Source: an uncultured Eubacteriales bacterium
GTDB lineage: Bacteria; Bacillota; Clostridia; Christensenellales; Borkfalkiaceae
Assembly (NCBI GenBank): GCA_900554485.1
Contig: USHO01000050.1
Coordinates: 1-7,673, forward strand
Reading direction: 5' to 3'
Length of the DNA stretch: 7,673 bases
A program made the translations under genes and the position numbers. Of this stretch, positions 1 to 5,552 are shown one piece after another. Position 1 is the stretch's first letter, and every line of letters begins with the position of its first letter. The notes below the pieces were generated by a model. That model ran no database searches. It was not told where the DNA came from and was given only the letters and a program-made list of their open reading frames with translations.

Positions 1-1574
1 TTCATGGTCTCTTCAAGGTATGTATCGTAATCGACGGGGCGGTCGTAAATCTTCGTGCCGTCAATCTCTATTATACGATTACATACGGTATTCATAAGTT
101 CGCGGTCGTGACTGGTCAAAAGCATACAACCTTTGAATGCCGACAAGCCGTCGTTAAGCGCGGTTATCGATTCGAGGTCGAGGTGGTTTGTAGGCTCGTC
201 CATAATCATGAAATTGCCTGCCTCCAGCATCATTTTAGCAAGCATACACCTTACCTTTTCGCCGCCCGAAATGACAGACGCTTTTTTCTGCGATTCCTCG
301 CCGGAGAAAAGCATTCTTGCAAGCCAGCCGCGCACGAATTCTTCGTAATGGTCGTAAGAATACCTGCTCAGCCAGTCTACAAGCGACAAATCGCAACCCG
401 AGAAATATTCGTCGTTATCTGACGGCAGATACGTCGGGGTGATGGTCTTGCCCCATTTGAAGTAGCCGCCGTCGGAGGTCTCCTTACCCATGAGCACGTC
501 GTATAAGACGGATATTGCCTTACTGTTCTTCCCGATAATGCCGATTTTGTCGTCTCTGCCGACGGTGAAAGAAATATTTTCAAAATACCCTTCTTTAGTG
601 AGGTTCTCGACGAAAAGTATATCGTTGCCGATTTCTCTGTCGTATTTGAAGTTGATATACGGGTACTTTCTGGACGAAACTTTTATATCGTTTATCGTGA
701 GTTTTTCAAGTTCTTTCTTTCTTGCGGTAGCCTGTTTCGACTTGGACGCATTCGCAGAGAATCTCGCTATGAAGTCCTGCAACTCTTTGGCGCGCTGTTC
801 GGCTTTCTTGTTCTGTTCTTTCTGCTGGCGCGCTATAAGTTGACTGGTTCTGTACCAGAAGTCGTAGTTACCGAAATACACGTTGATCTTGCCGAAGTCT
901 ACGTCGCAGATATAGGTGCAGACTTTATTCAGAAAATATCTGTTATGCGAAACGATGATGATCGTGTTTTCAAAGTCCATAAGGAAGTCTTCGAGCCACT
1001 GCGTCGTCTTTATATCGAGGTTATTCGTCGGCTCGTCCAGCAACAGCACGTCGGGATTGCCGAACAATGCCTGAGCGAGAAGTACCTTGACCTTTTCTTT
1101 GCCGTCGAGTTCGCCCATCTTCATTTCAAAATGTTCGGTCGGAATATTCAGCGCGGAAAGAAGTTTTTCGGCGTCGCTTTCGGCGTCCCAGCCGCCGAGT
1201 TCGGCGAATTCGTTTTCAAGGTCTGCCGCCCTTATGCCGTCCTCGTCGGAAAAGTCCTCTTTCGCGTAGAGGGCGTCTTTTTCGTCCATTATGTCTACAA
1301 GGCGTTTATGTCCGAGCATTACCGTTCTTACCACGGTTTCGTCGTTATAGGCGTTCTGATCCTGTTTAAGAACCGACATACGTTCGTTTTTATCCAGAAT
1401 GACTTCGCCTTTCTGCGGTTCGAGTTCGCCCGAAAGTATTTTCAGAAACGTCGATTTACCCGCTCCGTTCGCGCCGATTATGCCGTAGCAGTTGCCTTTA
1501 GTGAATTTTATGTTGACGTCTTCAAACAGTTTTCTGCTGCCGAATTGCAGACTTACGCCGCTTACCTGTAACAT
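1..1574 (-). CDS. ykpA: ABC-F family ATPase, YkpA/YbiT type (3' end cut by window edge)
   Basis: Cytoplasmic ABC-F protein: two ATPase domains on one chain and no membrane segments. The family acts on ribosomes; the exact role of YkpA is poorly defined. The visible 524 codons begin MLQVSGVSLQFG. Domain 1 has Walker A GANGAGKST (residues 34-42), Walker B DVLLLDEP with catalytic E181, and H210 in SHN. The charged inter-domain linker with the typical FIARFSANASKSKQAT segment is at about 240-305. Domain 2 has signature SGGEK (436-440), Walker B IMDEPTN with E460, and SHD (H489). The domain 1 signature is degenerate (ELDGKEK, 155-161), and the domain 2 Walker A is degenerate (GKNSKAIS, 348-355) and lacks the usual GKS/T. 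From memory, Bacillus YkpA shares this. The family is about 540 residues long, so roughly 15 C-terminal residues are missing. The start is supported by GAGGT at 1579-1583 on the minus strand. Family assignment is firm; YkpA rather than a paralogue is likely. Confidence 0.93.
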   Translation of the reverse strand, partial: MLQVSGVSLQFGSRKLFEDVNIKFTKGNCYGIIGANGAGKSTFLKILSGELEPQKGEVILDKNERMSVLKQDQNAYNDETVVRTVMLGHKRLVDIMDEKDALYAKEDFSDEDGIRAADLENEFAELGGWDAESDAEKLLSALNIPTEHFEMKMGELDGKEKVKVLLAQALFGNPDVLLLDEPTNNLDIKTTQWLEDFLMDFENTIIIVSHNRYFLNKVCTYICDVDFGKINVYFGNYDFWYRTSQLIARQQKEQNKKAEQRAKELQDFIARFSANASKSKQATARKKELEKLTINDIKVSSRKYPYINFKYDREIGNDILFVENLTKEGYFENISFTVGRDDKIGIIGKNSKAISVLYDVLMGKETSDGGYFKWGKTITPTYLPSDNDEYFSGCDLSLVDWLSRYSYDHYEEFVRGWLARMLFSGEESQKKASVISGGEKVRCMLAKMMLEAGNFMIMDEPTNHLDLESITALNDGLSAFKGCMLLTSHDRELMNTVCNRIIEIDGTKIYDRPVDYDTYLEETM

Positions 1575-1576
1575 TT

Positions 1577-1663
1577 TTACCTCGCTTGAAAAAGGGTCGC
1601 CGCATATTTTGCGTCAGCCCTTTTCTCCTTGTTTTTATTCTTTTTGCCGAATTTATCGGTCAT
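1577..1663 (-). CDS. Possible 28-codon leader ORF before the ABC-F gene
   Basis: An ATG at 1663-1661 opens a frame of 28 codons (MTDKFGKKNKNKEKRADAKY and eight more residues) ending in TAA at 1579-1577, two bases before the ABC-F start codon. The peptide is lysine/arginine-rich. It fills nearly the whole gap between the lipoprotein stop and the ABC-F start, and its last codons overlap the ABC-F Shine-Dalgarno, so translation could be coupled. No convincing ribosome-binding site precedes it (only a weak GAAGA), and a terminator-like hairpin lies inside it. It may be a chance frame in a short A-rich spacer; treat it as a candidate only. Confidence 0.22.
   Translation of the reverse strand: MTDKFGKKNKNKEKRADAKYAATLFQAR
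1589..1624 (-). terminator. Terminator-like hairpin between the lipoprotein and ABC-F genes
   Basis: Read on the minus strand, AAAAGGG pairs with CCCTTTT. Inside it a second helix, CGCA with TGCG, closes a 5-base loop (AAATA), separated from the outer helix by two mismatches flanking a short U-G/G-C step. The 3' arm ends in TTTTT, as expected of a Rho-independent terminator. It starts 46 bases after the lipoprotein stop and lies 14 bases before the ABC-F start codon. It could end the lipoprotein transcript or act as an attenuator for the ABC-F gene. The symmetrical A/T flanks would also allow activity on the plus strand. Confidence 0.5.
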
Positions 1664-1670
1664 TTGCAAA

Positions 1671-3338
1671 TCAATCTTCGTTAAGAGCGTCTTCGACGGT
1701 CTTCGCGTCGTCGCTCGTCATCTTGCCCAAAAGCGTCTTCGCGACGAGTTCGTATTTTTCTTTCGTTTTGGTGGTCGCCTCGTAGAACTTAGCCTTATCT
1801 TCATCGGATTTCTCGCCCGTAACGTTGCCGTCGTCGTCCTTTTCTTTGCAGAATTCTTCGTACTCGGCTTTTTCGGCTGTCGTATCGATGACGTAAACGT
1901 AAGACCGGAAGGTATCGTCGCTGTAAGTCGCTATAAACGCGTAATGCGTTTCGTTGCCGCTGGTAAACGCAACGACTTCGGGTTTATACCAACTCGTATT
2001 GACGTCGAAAGTATTTATTCTGAACGCCTCTGTCGTGGTGTGCTTACCGTCTTTGATTTCGGTATAGTTTACCTTGTAATAAACGTTACCGTTGTGATAG
2101 TAGAGGTAATCGTCCGCGCCCTCTCTGACGATGAAGTCGAGCGTCGCGCCTTTGATCTGGTCGTTATAGAGAATTCTCGTCGCGCCGTAAGGCTTATTGC
2201 CGTCGCCCGTCATGGTATAATCGTAAAGCATGAGACCCTGATCGGAATTGACGTAGAGAATTTCGTTTACGGAAAGTATCATCGAAGAGTCGCCGAAAGC
2301 GGAGTCGGCAACGCCGTCGCCGTAATTCATCGTGACGTGCGTAGTCTTGTCGTTATATTTAAGCGAGTTTGCCTCGGTGAGGTTTGCCTTTTCGACGTAA
2401 TTGTAAAGTTTGAGTACGGAAGTCGTCGTGTCGAGACTGGTCACCGAATAATACAGAACGCCGTTCGTATATCTGATGAGGTCGAAAGTCGCGCCGTTGA
2501 GATATACGCCCTTGTTTTCGGTATTGCCGTTGACGGAAGTGCCTATGCCGTCAAGCACGAGTTCTTTCGTGACTTCGGCTTTATCCGCGCCGAATCTCAG
2601 CGCGTAAACTTCGTAATAGTTTTCGGTCTGACGGTTGTCGTCGTCTTCGTCGGGATAAGTAAATTTGTTTACGGGTTTAATCGAGAAGAACGCCGCCGCG
2701 TCACCCGCGTCGGAAGAGAATATGAATTCCTGCACGGAAGACTTCGTATCGGTATAACTGAACAGTTCTTCCCTTGCGATCGCGTCGTAAACGTAGATTT
2801 CGGAAGAATCTTTCACCACAAGGTAAACGTTATCGCCCGACTGAACGAAACGGAAATCGACCGACTTGTCAAAGTCTCTGCCGGCGATGGATCTGGAAGT
2901 ATCCGAGCCGTCCGCCTTGGTTCTGAAAAACAAAATCTTTTCGGTCTTTACTTCGCCCTTGCTGTCGTTTTCGGTAGAGGGAGCGGCATAGTAAAAATAT
3001 CCGCCGTAAAGATATATGCCGGCGTCTTTATCGTCGGAAACGACGAGTTTGGAAACGATTATATCGCAGTCGGCGGTGTTGCCCGCGGCGATGTCGGCCT
3101 TTCTGACGCGTACGAGCGCGCCTTTGGTAACTTCGCCCGTTTTATACTTAGCCGCGCTTACTTCGCCGTTAAGAAAATAAACGTAATCGCCCGTTTCGAC
3201 GAGAAAACCGCCGTTGGACGAAACCGTTTCGATCGTATCGTCTTTGGTCGTGACGGTCGCTTTAGTGTCTTTGGAACACGCGGCGAGCGATAACGCCAGA
3301 ATAGCCGCGCAAAAGACGGCGAATAATTTTTTAGCCAT
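1671..3338 (-). CDS. Lipoprotein with beta-propeller-like repeats, function unknown
   Basis: A 555-residue predicted lipoprotein. The N-terminus (MAKK, then a hydrophobic stretch) ends in the lipobox LAAC with lipidation cysteine C21, so it should be anchored on the outer face of the cytoplasmic membrane. The body repeats short aromatic beta-strand motifs about every 50-65 residues: YVYFLNG (52-58), YLYGGYFYYA (near 109-118), VYLVV (171-175), YEVYALRFG (242-250), GVLYYSV (293-299), EILYVNS (359-365), YLYYHNGNVYYKV (411-423) and YVYVID (480-485). This pattern suggests a seven- or eight-bladed propeller-like fold. From about 490 to the end the chain is charged and probably helical. No catalytic motif is visible. 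The start is supported by AAGGAG at 3350-3345, six bases upstream. It has its own promoter, and a hairpin separates it from the downstream ABC-F gene. Ligand binding or envelope sensing is only a guess. Confidence 0.9.
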   Translation of the reverse strand: MAKKLFAVFCAAILALSLAACSKDTKATVTTKDDTIETVSSNGGFLVETGDYVYFLNGEVSAAKYKTGEVTKGALVRVRKADIAAGNTADCDIIVSKLVVSDDKDAGIYLYGGYFYYAAPSTENDSKGEVKTEKILFFRTKADGSDTSRSIAGRDFDKSVDFRFVQSGDNVYLVVKDSSEIYVYDAIAREELFSYTDTKSSVQEFIFSSDAGDAAAFFSIKPVNKFTYPDEDDDNRQTENYYEVYALRFGADKAEVTKELVLDGIGTSVNGNTENKGVYLNGATFDLIRYTNGVLYYSVTSLDTTTSVLKLYNYVEKANLTEANSLKYNDKTTHVTMNYGDGVADSAFGDSSMILSVNEILYVNSDQGLMLYDYTMTGDGNKPYGATRILYNDQIKGATLDFIVREGADDYLYYHNGNVYYKVNYTEIKDGKHTTTEAFRINTFDVNTSWYKPEVVAFTSGNETHYAFIATYSDDTFRSYVYVIDTTAEKAEYEEFCKEKDDDGNVTGEKSDEDKAKFYEATTKTKEKYELVAKTLLGKMTSDDAKTVEDALNED

Positions 3339-3373
3339 ATCCTGCTCCTTAAAGAGAATACTTTTATTTATAC

Positions 3374-3395
3374 AAGCATACCTATAAATATGCTT
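3374..3395. repeat. Perfect 7-bp inverted repeat, possible operator
   Basis: AAGCATA (3374-3380) and TATGCTT (3389-3395) are perfect inverted repeats separated by 8 bases. They lie at and just downstream of the predicted minus-strand transcription start. That is a typical place for a dimeric repressor site, or for a weak hairpin in the 5' leader. The A/T-rich context raises the odds that it is accidental. Confidence 0.35.
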
Positions 3396-3399
3396 TATA

Positions 3400-3428
3400 A
3401 TTATACACTAATATTTGAAAATACGCAA
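3400..3428 (-). promoter_or_regulatory. Predicted promoter of the propeller-like lipoprotein gene
   Basis: On the minus strand, a consensus -10 hexamer TATAAT (3405-3400) is preceded by a 17-base spacer and a partial -35 hexamer TTGCGT (3428-3423). Transcription would start near 3393, leaving a leader of about 55 bases before the start codon at 3338. The -35 matches consensus only in TTG, so the -10 carries most of the support. An overlapping TATAAT on the plus strand (3396-3401) lacks a -35 at the right distance. Confidence 0.5.
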
Positions 3429-3466
3429 CGAAATTATCGCATTAAAAACCAAAAAAGGAGTGAAAA

Positions 3467-3766
3467 ATGGAAAAAATCGGACTTTTCGATATAATCGACA
3501 AATTCAATTCCGCGGCGAGCGGAAAAAACGACTTTTCCGCCACAAAAGCGCGGCAGCAAAACGACAACAAGCCGGCAGAAAACGGATTTGCGCTTAAAGA
3601 CCCCGACGATTTCGCCCCGCCGCAGTATATGATGAACGCGAAAATGCTTGCGTTTATGAAACGGCACGACGAACTTGTCGCCGCCGTTCCGCCGCGCGCG
3701 CCGAAAAAACGCGGCAGAAAGAAAAAGAGCGAACTACCCGCGCAACCGCCGAAAGCGGAAGAATAA
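3467..3766 (+). CDS. Small hypothetical protein with a highly basic, proline-rich tail
   Basis: A 99-residue protein that I do not recognise. The N-terminal 50 residues are polar and probably partly disordered (MEKIGLFDIIDKFNSAASG). Residues about 45-73 (DPDDFAPPQYMMNAKMLAF onwards) look like the ordered core, with a likely amphipathic helix. The tail is PPRAPKKRGRKKK (residues 75-87), which resembles an AT-hook or other nucleic-acid-binding basic patch, followed by a short acidic end. There is no signal peptide or membrane segment, so it should be cytoplasmic. The start is well supported by AAGGAG (3455-3460) with a 6-base spacer. It diverges from the upstream lipoprotein gene. It is probably a real gene, given the good ribosome-binding site and codon use like its neighbours. 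DNA or RNA binding is inferred from the tail alone. Confidence 0.72.
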   Translation: MEKIGLFDIIDKFNSAASGKNDFSATKARQQNDNKPAENGFALKDPDDFAPPQYMMNAKMLAFMKRHDELVAAVPPRAPKKRGRKKKSELPAQPPKAEE

Positions 3767-3871
3767 CAATCCGCCGTCATGCCAGCCCTTATATCGTAAA
3801 AACGCAAAACGAATTTTCAGCGCTCCATATATATACAAAATACTCTTTCTCGCCATATACCATATAAACAT

Positions 3872-3900
3872 TTGACTGATATTTTAAGTCGTGTTACAAT
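3872..3900 (+). promoter_or_regulatory. Strong sigma-A type promoter of the second lipoprotein gene
   Basis: TTGACT (3872-3877), a 17-base spacer and TACAAT (3895-3900) match the vegetative promoter consensus at 10 of 12 positions. Transcription would begin near 3907, giving a leader of about 36 bases before the start codon at 3943. This indicates an independent transcription unit. Confidence 0.8.
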
Positions 3901-3930
3901 AAGCAACGAGATAAAATGCGCATTTCGCGC

Positions 3931-3936
3931 AAGGAG
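3931..3936 (+). promoter_or_regulatory. Ribosome-binding site deciding the second lipoprotein start
   Basis: AAGGAG is followed after 6 bases by the ATG at 3943. Two in-frame or nearby alternatives are less likely: the ATG at 3916 lies upstream of this site and has none of its own, and the ATG at 3938 is only one base from it and out of frame. Starting at 3943 also gives a textbook lipoprotein signal (MKKIKK). Confidence 0.85.
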
Positions 3937-3942
3937 TATGTC

Positions 3943-5058
3943 ATGAAAAAAATCAAAAAAACATTGATCGCTTTATGCCTTACGCTGATTTTGGCGTCGG
4001 GTCTTTCTGCGCTTTCGTCCTGTTCGGATAAAGACAATTCTCAGCCAGGTTTTCCGAAACATAAGATTACGGTTCAATCAACAGAAGAATGCGCCGTTTC
4101 GGTTGACAAAGAACAAGCGGAATTCGCCGAAACCGTTACCGTTACCCTCAACCTTAAAGTTACGGATAAATATGTCGACAGCGTAACATACAACGGAAAT
4201 ACCGCAACCAGACGTTCTGAAAATACCTACGATTTTCTTATGGGAAACGACGACGTAATCGTCGAAGTTAAGCTGAAACCGTATCAACAACAATTATCGG
4301 ATTCAAACGGCTTTGCGACTTTTCTCACATTTAATCCGACGACGCTGGCAAAAAATAACGGATCAGTCGATTTGACAATATCGTTAAACGGCAGTTATAT
4401 GACTATTCTCAACTGGGAAATTAAATCGACAAATCAAGCGGCATTACCCGGTTCAAGCGTTAAAAATTCTTATACGGAACTCACTGAAACGGGGGCGATT
4501 TCCGCAAGAACTCAGACCGCAAATTACGGCAACGTAATAACCGCACTGGTAGTAAGCATTGACACCGATAAGATTGAAAACGGAAAGACTTTTCTTCTCA
4601 TCAACCTTCAAAACGGCAATTCTCCTTCGCAAAATGCAAGTTTAGTCGTGCAAATCAGCGTAGCGGAAACGCTTGTCACTACCAAATGGCATGAAACACT
4701 GATTTTTGACGTATCGAAACTTCCCGACAAAATAAAAAATTGCAAATTCAATATATATGTTACCGACTACGACTATGTCGCAGGCAGCGATAACAAAGAA
4801 AACCAAAACTTTATACAACTCGAAACAGGATCCGACGGAAACGTCGAAATCGAAATAGAGTATGTGCCGAATCGCAGATATTACATCACATTTTGGGTTG
4901 TAACCGACGACGGTTCACTCACATGCTATAGACTTGCGGACACAATCGGTTCGGGTTCGAGTTCGACAGGCTTTAATCAACTTAAAAACAGTATGCTGAT
5001 ACTTCTTTCCGACGGACAGACTTTCAAATTGACGGTTGCAAACGAAATCGTAAACTAA
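3943..5058 (+). CDS. Lipoprotein with an N-terminal InlB-B-repeat-like domain
   Basis: A 371-residue predicted lipoprotein. A lysine-rich start (MKKIKK) and hydrophobic core end in the lipobox LSSC with lipidation cysteine C27, so it should be surface-anchored. Residues about 41-112 resemble the divergent InlB B-repeat / bacterial repeat domain: an opening KITVQS strand, a VTVTL strand, a VTYNGN turn, then a YDFLMGNDDVIVEVKL close that matches the usual 'Y.F.M..DV.V.v' ending. The remainder (about 117-371) is beta-rich and serine/asparagine/threonine-rich, with a probable compact domain from about 236 (FDVSKLPDKI onwards). No enzyme motif is visible. The gene stands alone between its own promoter (3872-3900) and a terminator hairpin (5079-5110), and is more A/T-rich than its neighbours. 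A role as a surface or adhesion-type protein is inference. The domain similarity is from pattern recognition and is moderately secure. Confidence 0.88.
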   Translation: MKKIKKTLIALCLTLILASGLSALSSCSDKDNSQPGFPKHKITVQSTEECAVSVDKEQAEFAETVTVTLNLKVTDKYVDSVTYNGNTATRRSENTYDFLMGNDDVIVEVKLKPYQQQLSDSNGFATFLTFNPTTLAKNNGSVDLTISLNGSYMTILNWEIKSTNQAALPGSSVKNSYTELTETGAISARTQTANYGNVITALVVSIDTDKIENGKTFLLINLQNGNSPSQNASLVVQISVAETLVTTKWHETLIFDVSKLPDKIKNCKFNIYVTDYDYVAGSDNKENQNFIQLETGSDGNVEIEIEYVPNRRYYITFWVVTDDGSLTCYRLADTIGSGSSSTGFNQLKNSMLILLSDGQTFKLTVANEIVN

Positions 5059-5078
5059 ATCTTTAATCCATAATATTC

Positions 5079-5110
5079 AAACGCACTACCTCATCCGCGG
5101 TAGTGCGTTT
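5079..5110 (+). terminator. Perfect 12-bp stem-loop after the second lipoprotein gene
   Basis: AAACGCACTACC (5079-5090) and GGTAGTGCGTTT (5099-5110) pair perfectly around an 8-base loop, beginning 20 bases after the stop codon. The stem ends in TTT followed by ATAATAAA, so the U-tract is short for a classical Rho-independent terminator. With AAA on the other side it could also work weakly on the minus strand. Position and stability make termination the best reading. Confidence 0.78.
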
Positions 5111-5169
5111 ATAATAAACCGCAAAAAGAAAATAACGTAATCTCGGAAATACAAAATCTACGAAAACCC
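5111..5169. other. Short A-rich spacer
   Basis: The 59 bases between the terminator stem and the left arm of the palindromic element are A-rich. I see no feature in them. Confidence 0.5.
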
Positions 5170-5203
5170 ATGCCAGACAAGAATAAAACGAACCGTGGTC
5201 TGG

Positions 5204-5228
5204 CGACGTATTTTTGACTAATACGTCG
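5204..5228. repeat. Perfect 9-bp hairpin within the palindromic element
   Basis: CGACGTATT (5204-5212) and AATACGTCG (5220-5228) pair perfectly around a 7-base loop, extendable by two G-T pairs. It lies wholly in the left half of the larger element and has no counterpart at the mirrored position on the right. Confidence 0.7.
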
Positions 5229-5280
5229 TTACGCTTGCGGCTTATACGTCTGGTATTAACCCGTTCGCGTGCCTTGTCTT

Positions 5281-5304
5281 AGTCTGAAAATCCGCCGTCA
5301 GACT
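5281..5304. repeat. 7-bp inverted repeat near the element centre
   Basis: AGTCTGA (5281-5287) and TCAGACT (5298-5304) are perfect inverted copies separated by 10 bases. Each contains the GTCTG/CAGAC core that recurs across the element. Confidence 0.55.
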
Positions 5305-5357
5305 TGCAAGCAACCAAAACGTCGATATTTTTGATGATTTTTGGTAAAGGCGAGTGC

Positions 5358-5374
5358 AGACGTACCAGACGTAC
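5358..5374. repeat. Tandem 8-bp direct repeat AGACGTAC
   Basis: AGACGTAC occurs at 5358-5365 and 5367-5374, one base apart. The second copy forms part of the perfect 11-bp pair with 5245-5255. Tandem copies next to a terminal repeat are what a transposase or repressor binding array would look like; this is inference. Confidence 0.55.
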
Positions 5375-5489
5375 TTCAAACGAGAATTTGACAAAAAGCG
5401 CGAAAATAGCGGCGTTTTGGCAAGATTCGTTTTATTCTCGGCTGGCATACCGCGGCACAGCCGATATGTATAAAAATGCCGCAAAAAAG

Positions 5490-5518
5490 TTGAAAATTAT
5501 ATTTAATTGTGATATACT
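5490..5518 (+). promoter_or_regulatory. Predicted gyrB-gyrA promoter
   Basis: TTGAAA (5490-5495), a 17-base spacer and TATACT (5513-5518) closely match the vegetative promoter consensus. Transcription would start near 5525, giving a leader of about 28 bases before the gyrB start. It is the only good promoter between the palindromic element and gyrB and should serve both gyrase genes. Confidence 0.8.
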
Positions 5519-5552
5519 GTTCGGGTATTATATAATTACTATGGAGGAGAAT

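Larger units (their letters stand above)
3767..3942. other. Intergenic spacer with the second lipoprotein promoter
   Basis: This 176-bp A/T-rich spacer holds the promoter at 3872-3900 and the ribosome-binding site at 3931-3936. I see no terminator hairpin for the 99-residue gene, no tRNA and no other RNA gene in it. Confidence 0.6.
5170..5448. mobile_element. MITE-like non-coding element with 23-bp terminal inverted repeats
   Basis: A 279-bp non-coding block bounded by inverted arms of 23 bp (5170-5192 and 5426-5448). The arms match at 21 of 23 positions, including ATGCCAG at the tips and a 13-bp run AGAATAAAACGAA. A second, perfect 11-bp inverted pair, TACGTCTGGTA (5245-5255) and TACCAGACGTA (5363-5373), lies exactly 52 bp inside each arm and so shares the same centre (5309). 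No protein of credible composition is encoded. Shared symmetry with nested subterminal repeats is typical of miniature inverted-repeat transposable elements. A structured RNA is the alternative. No clear target-site duplication flanks it (CCC on the left, ACC on the right), so it is old, or its true ends differ. It sits 41 bp upstream of the gyrB -35 box. Confidence 0.5.

Noticed and set aside
840..1571. A 243-codon plus-strand frame opposite the ABC-F gene
   Set aside because: The minus strand carries the Walker and linker motifs of an ABC-F protein. The plus-strand frame is a composition shadow.
1629..3293. A 554-codon open frame on the plus strand opposite the propeller-like lipoprotein gene
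   Set aside because: It is a mirror of the real gene, produced by codon bias (GTC, TCG, GAC). It has no ribosome-binding site and an arginine/valine/phenylalanine-rich, non-protein-like composition, while the minus frame has a signal peptide and lipobox.
3396..3401. Plus-strand TATAAT as a promoter for the 99-residue gene
   Set aside because: No -35 like hexamer lies 16-18 bases upstream; the match overlaps the minus-strand -10 because the sequence is nearly palindromic.
3916..3942. Upstream ATG for the second lipoprotein
   Set aside because: It would put nine extra residues before the signal peptide and has no ribosome-binding site; AAGGAG at 3931-3936 serves the ATG at 3943.
5170..5448. 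CRISPR array
   Set aside because: The repeats are inverted, few and unevenly spaced, with no regular spacers and no cas genes.
5452..5482. GCGGCA/TGCCGC inverted pair upstream of the gyrB promoter
   Set aside because: It is only 6 bp with a 19-base gap and no T-tract; too weak to call a terminator or operator.
5304..5552. N-terminal extension of gyrB by 83 codons into the upstream region
   Set aside because: GyrB proteins begin close to the ATG at 5553, which has a strong GGAGG. The extension runs through the palindromic element and the promoter.
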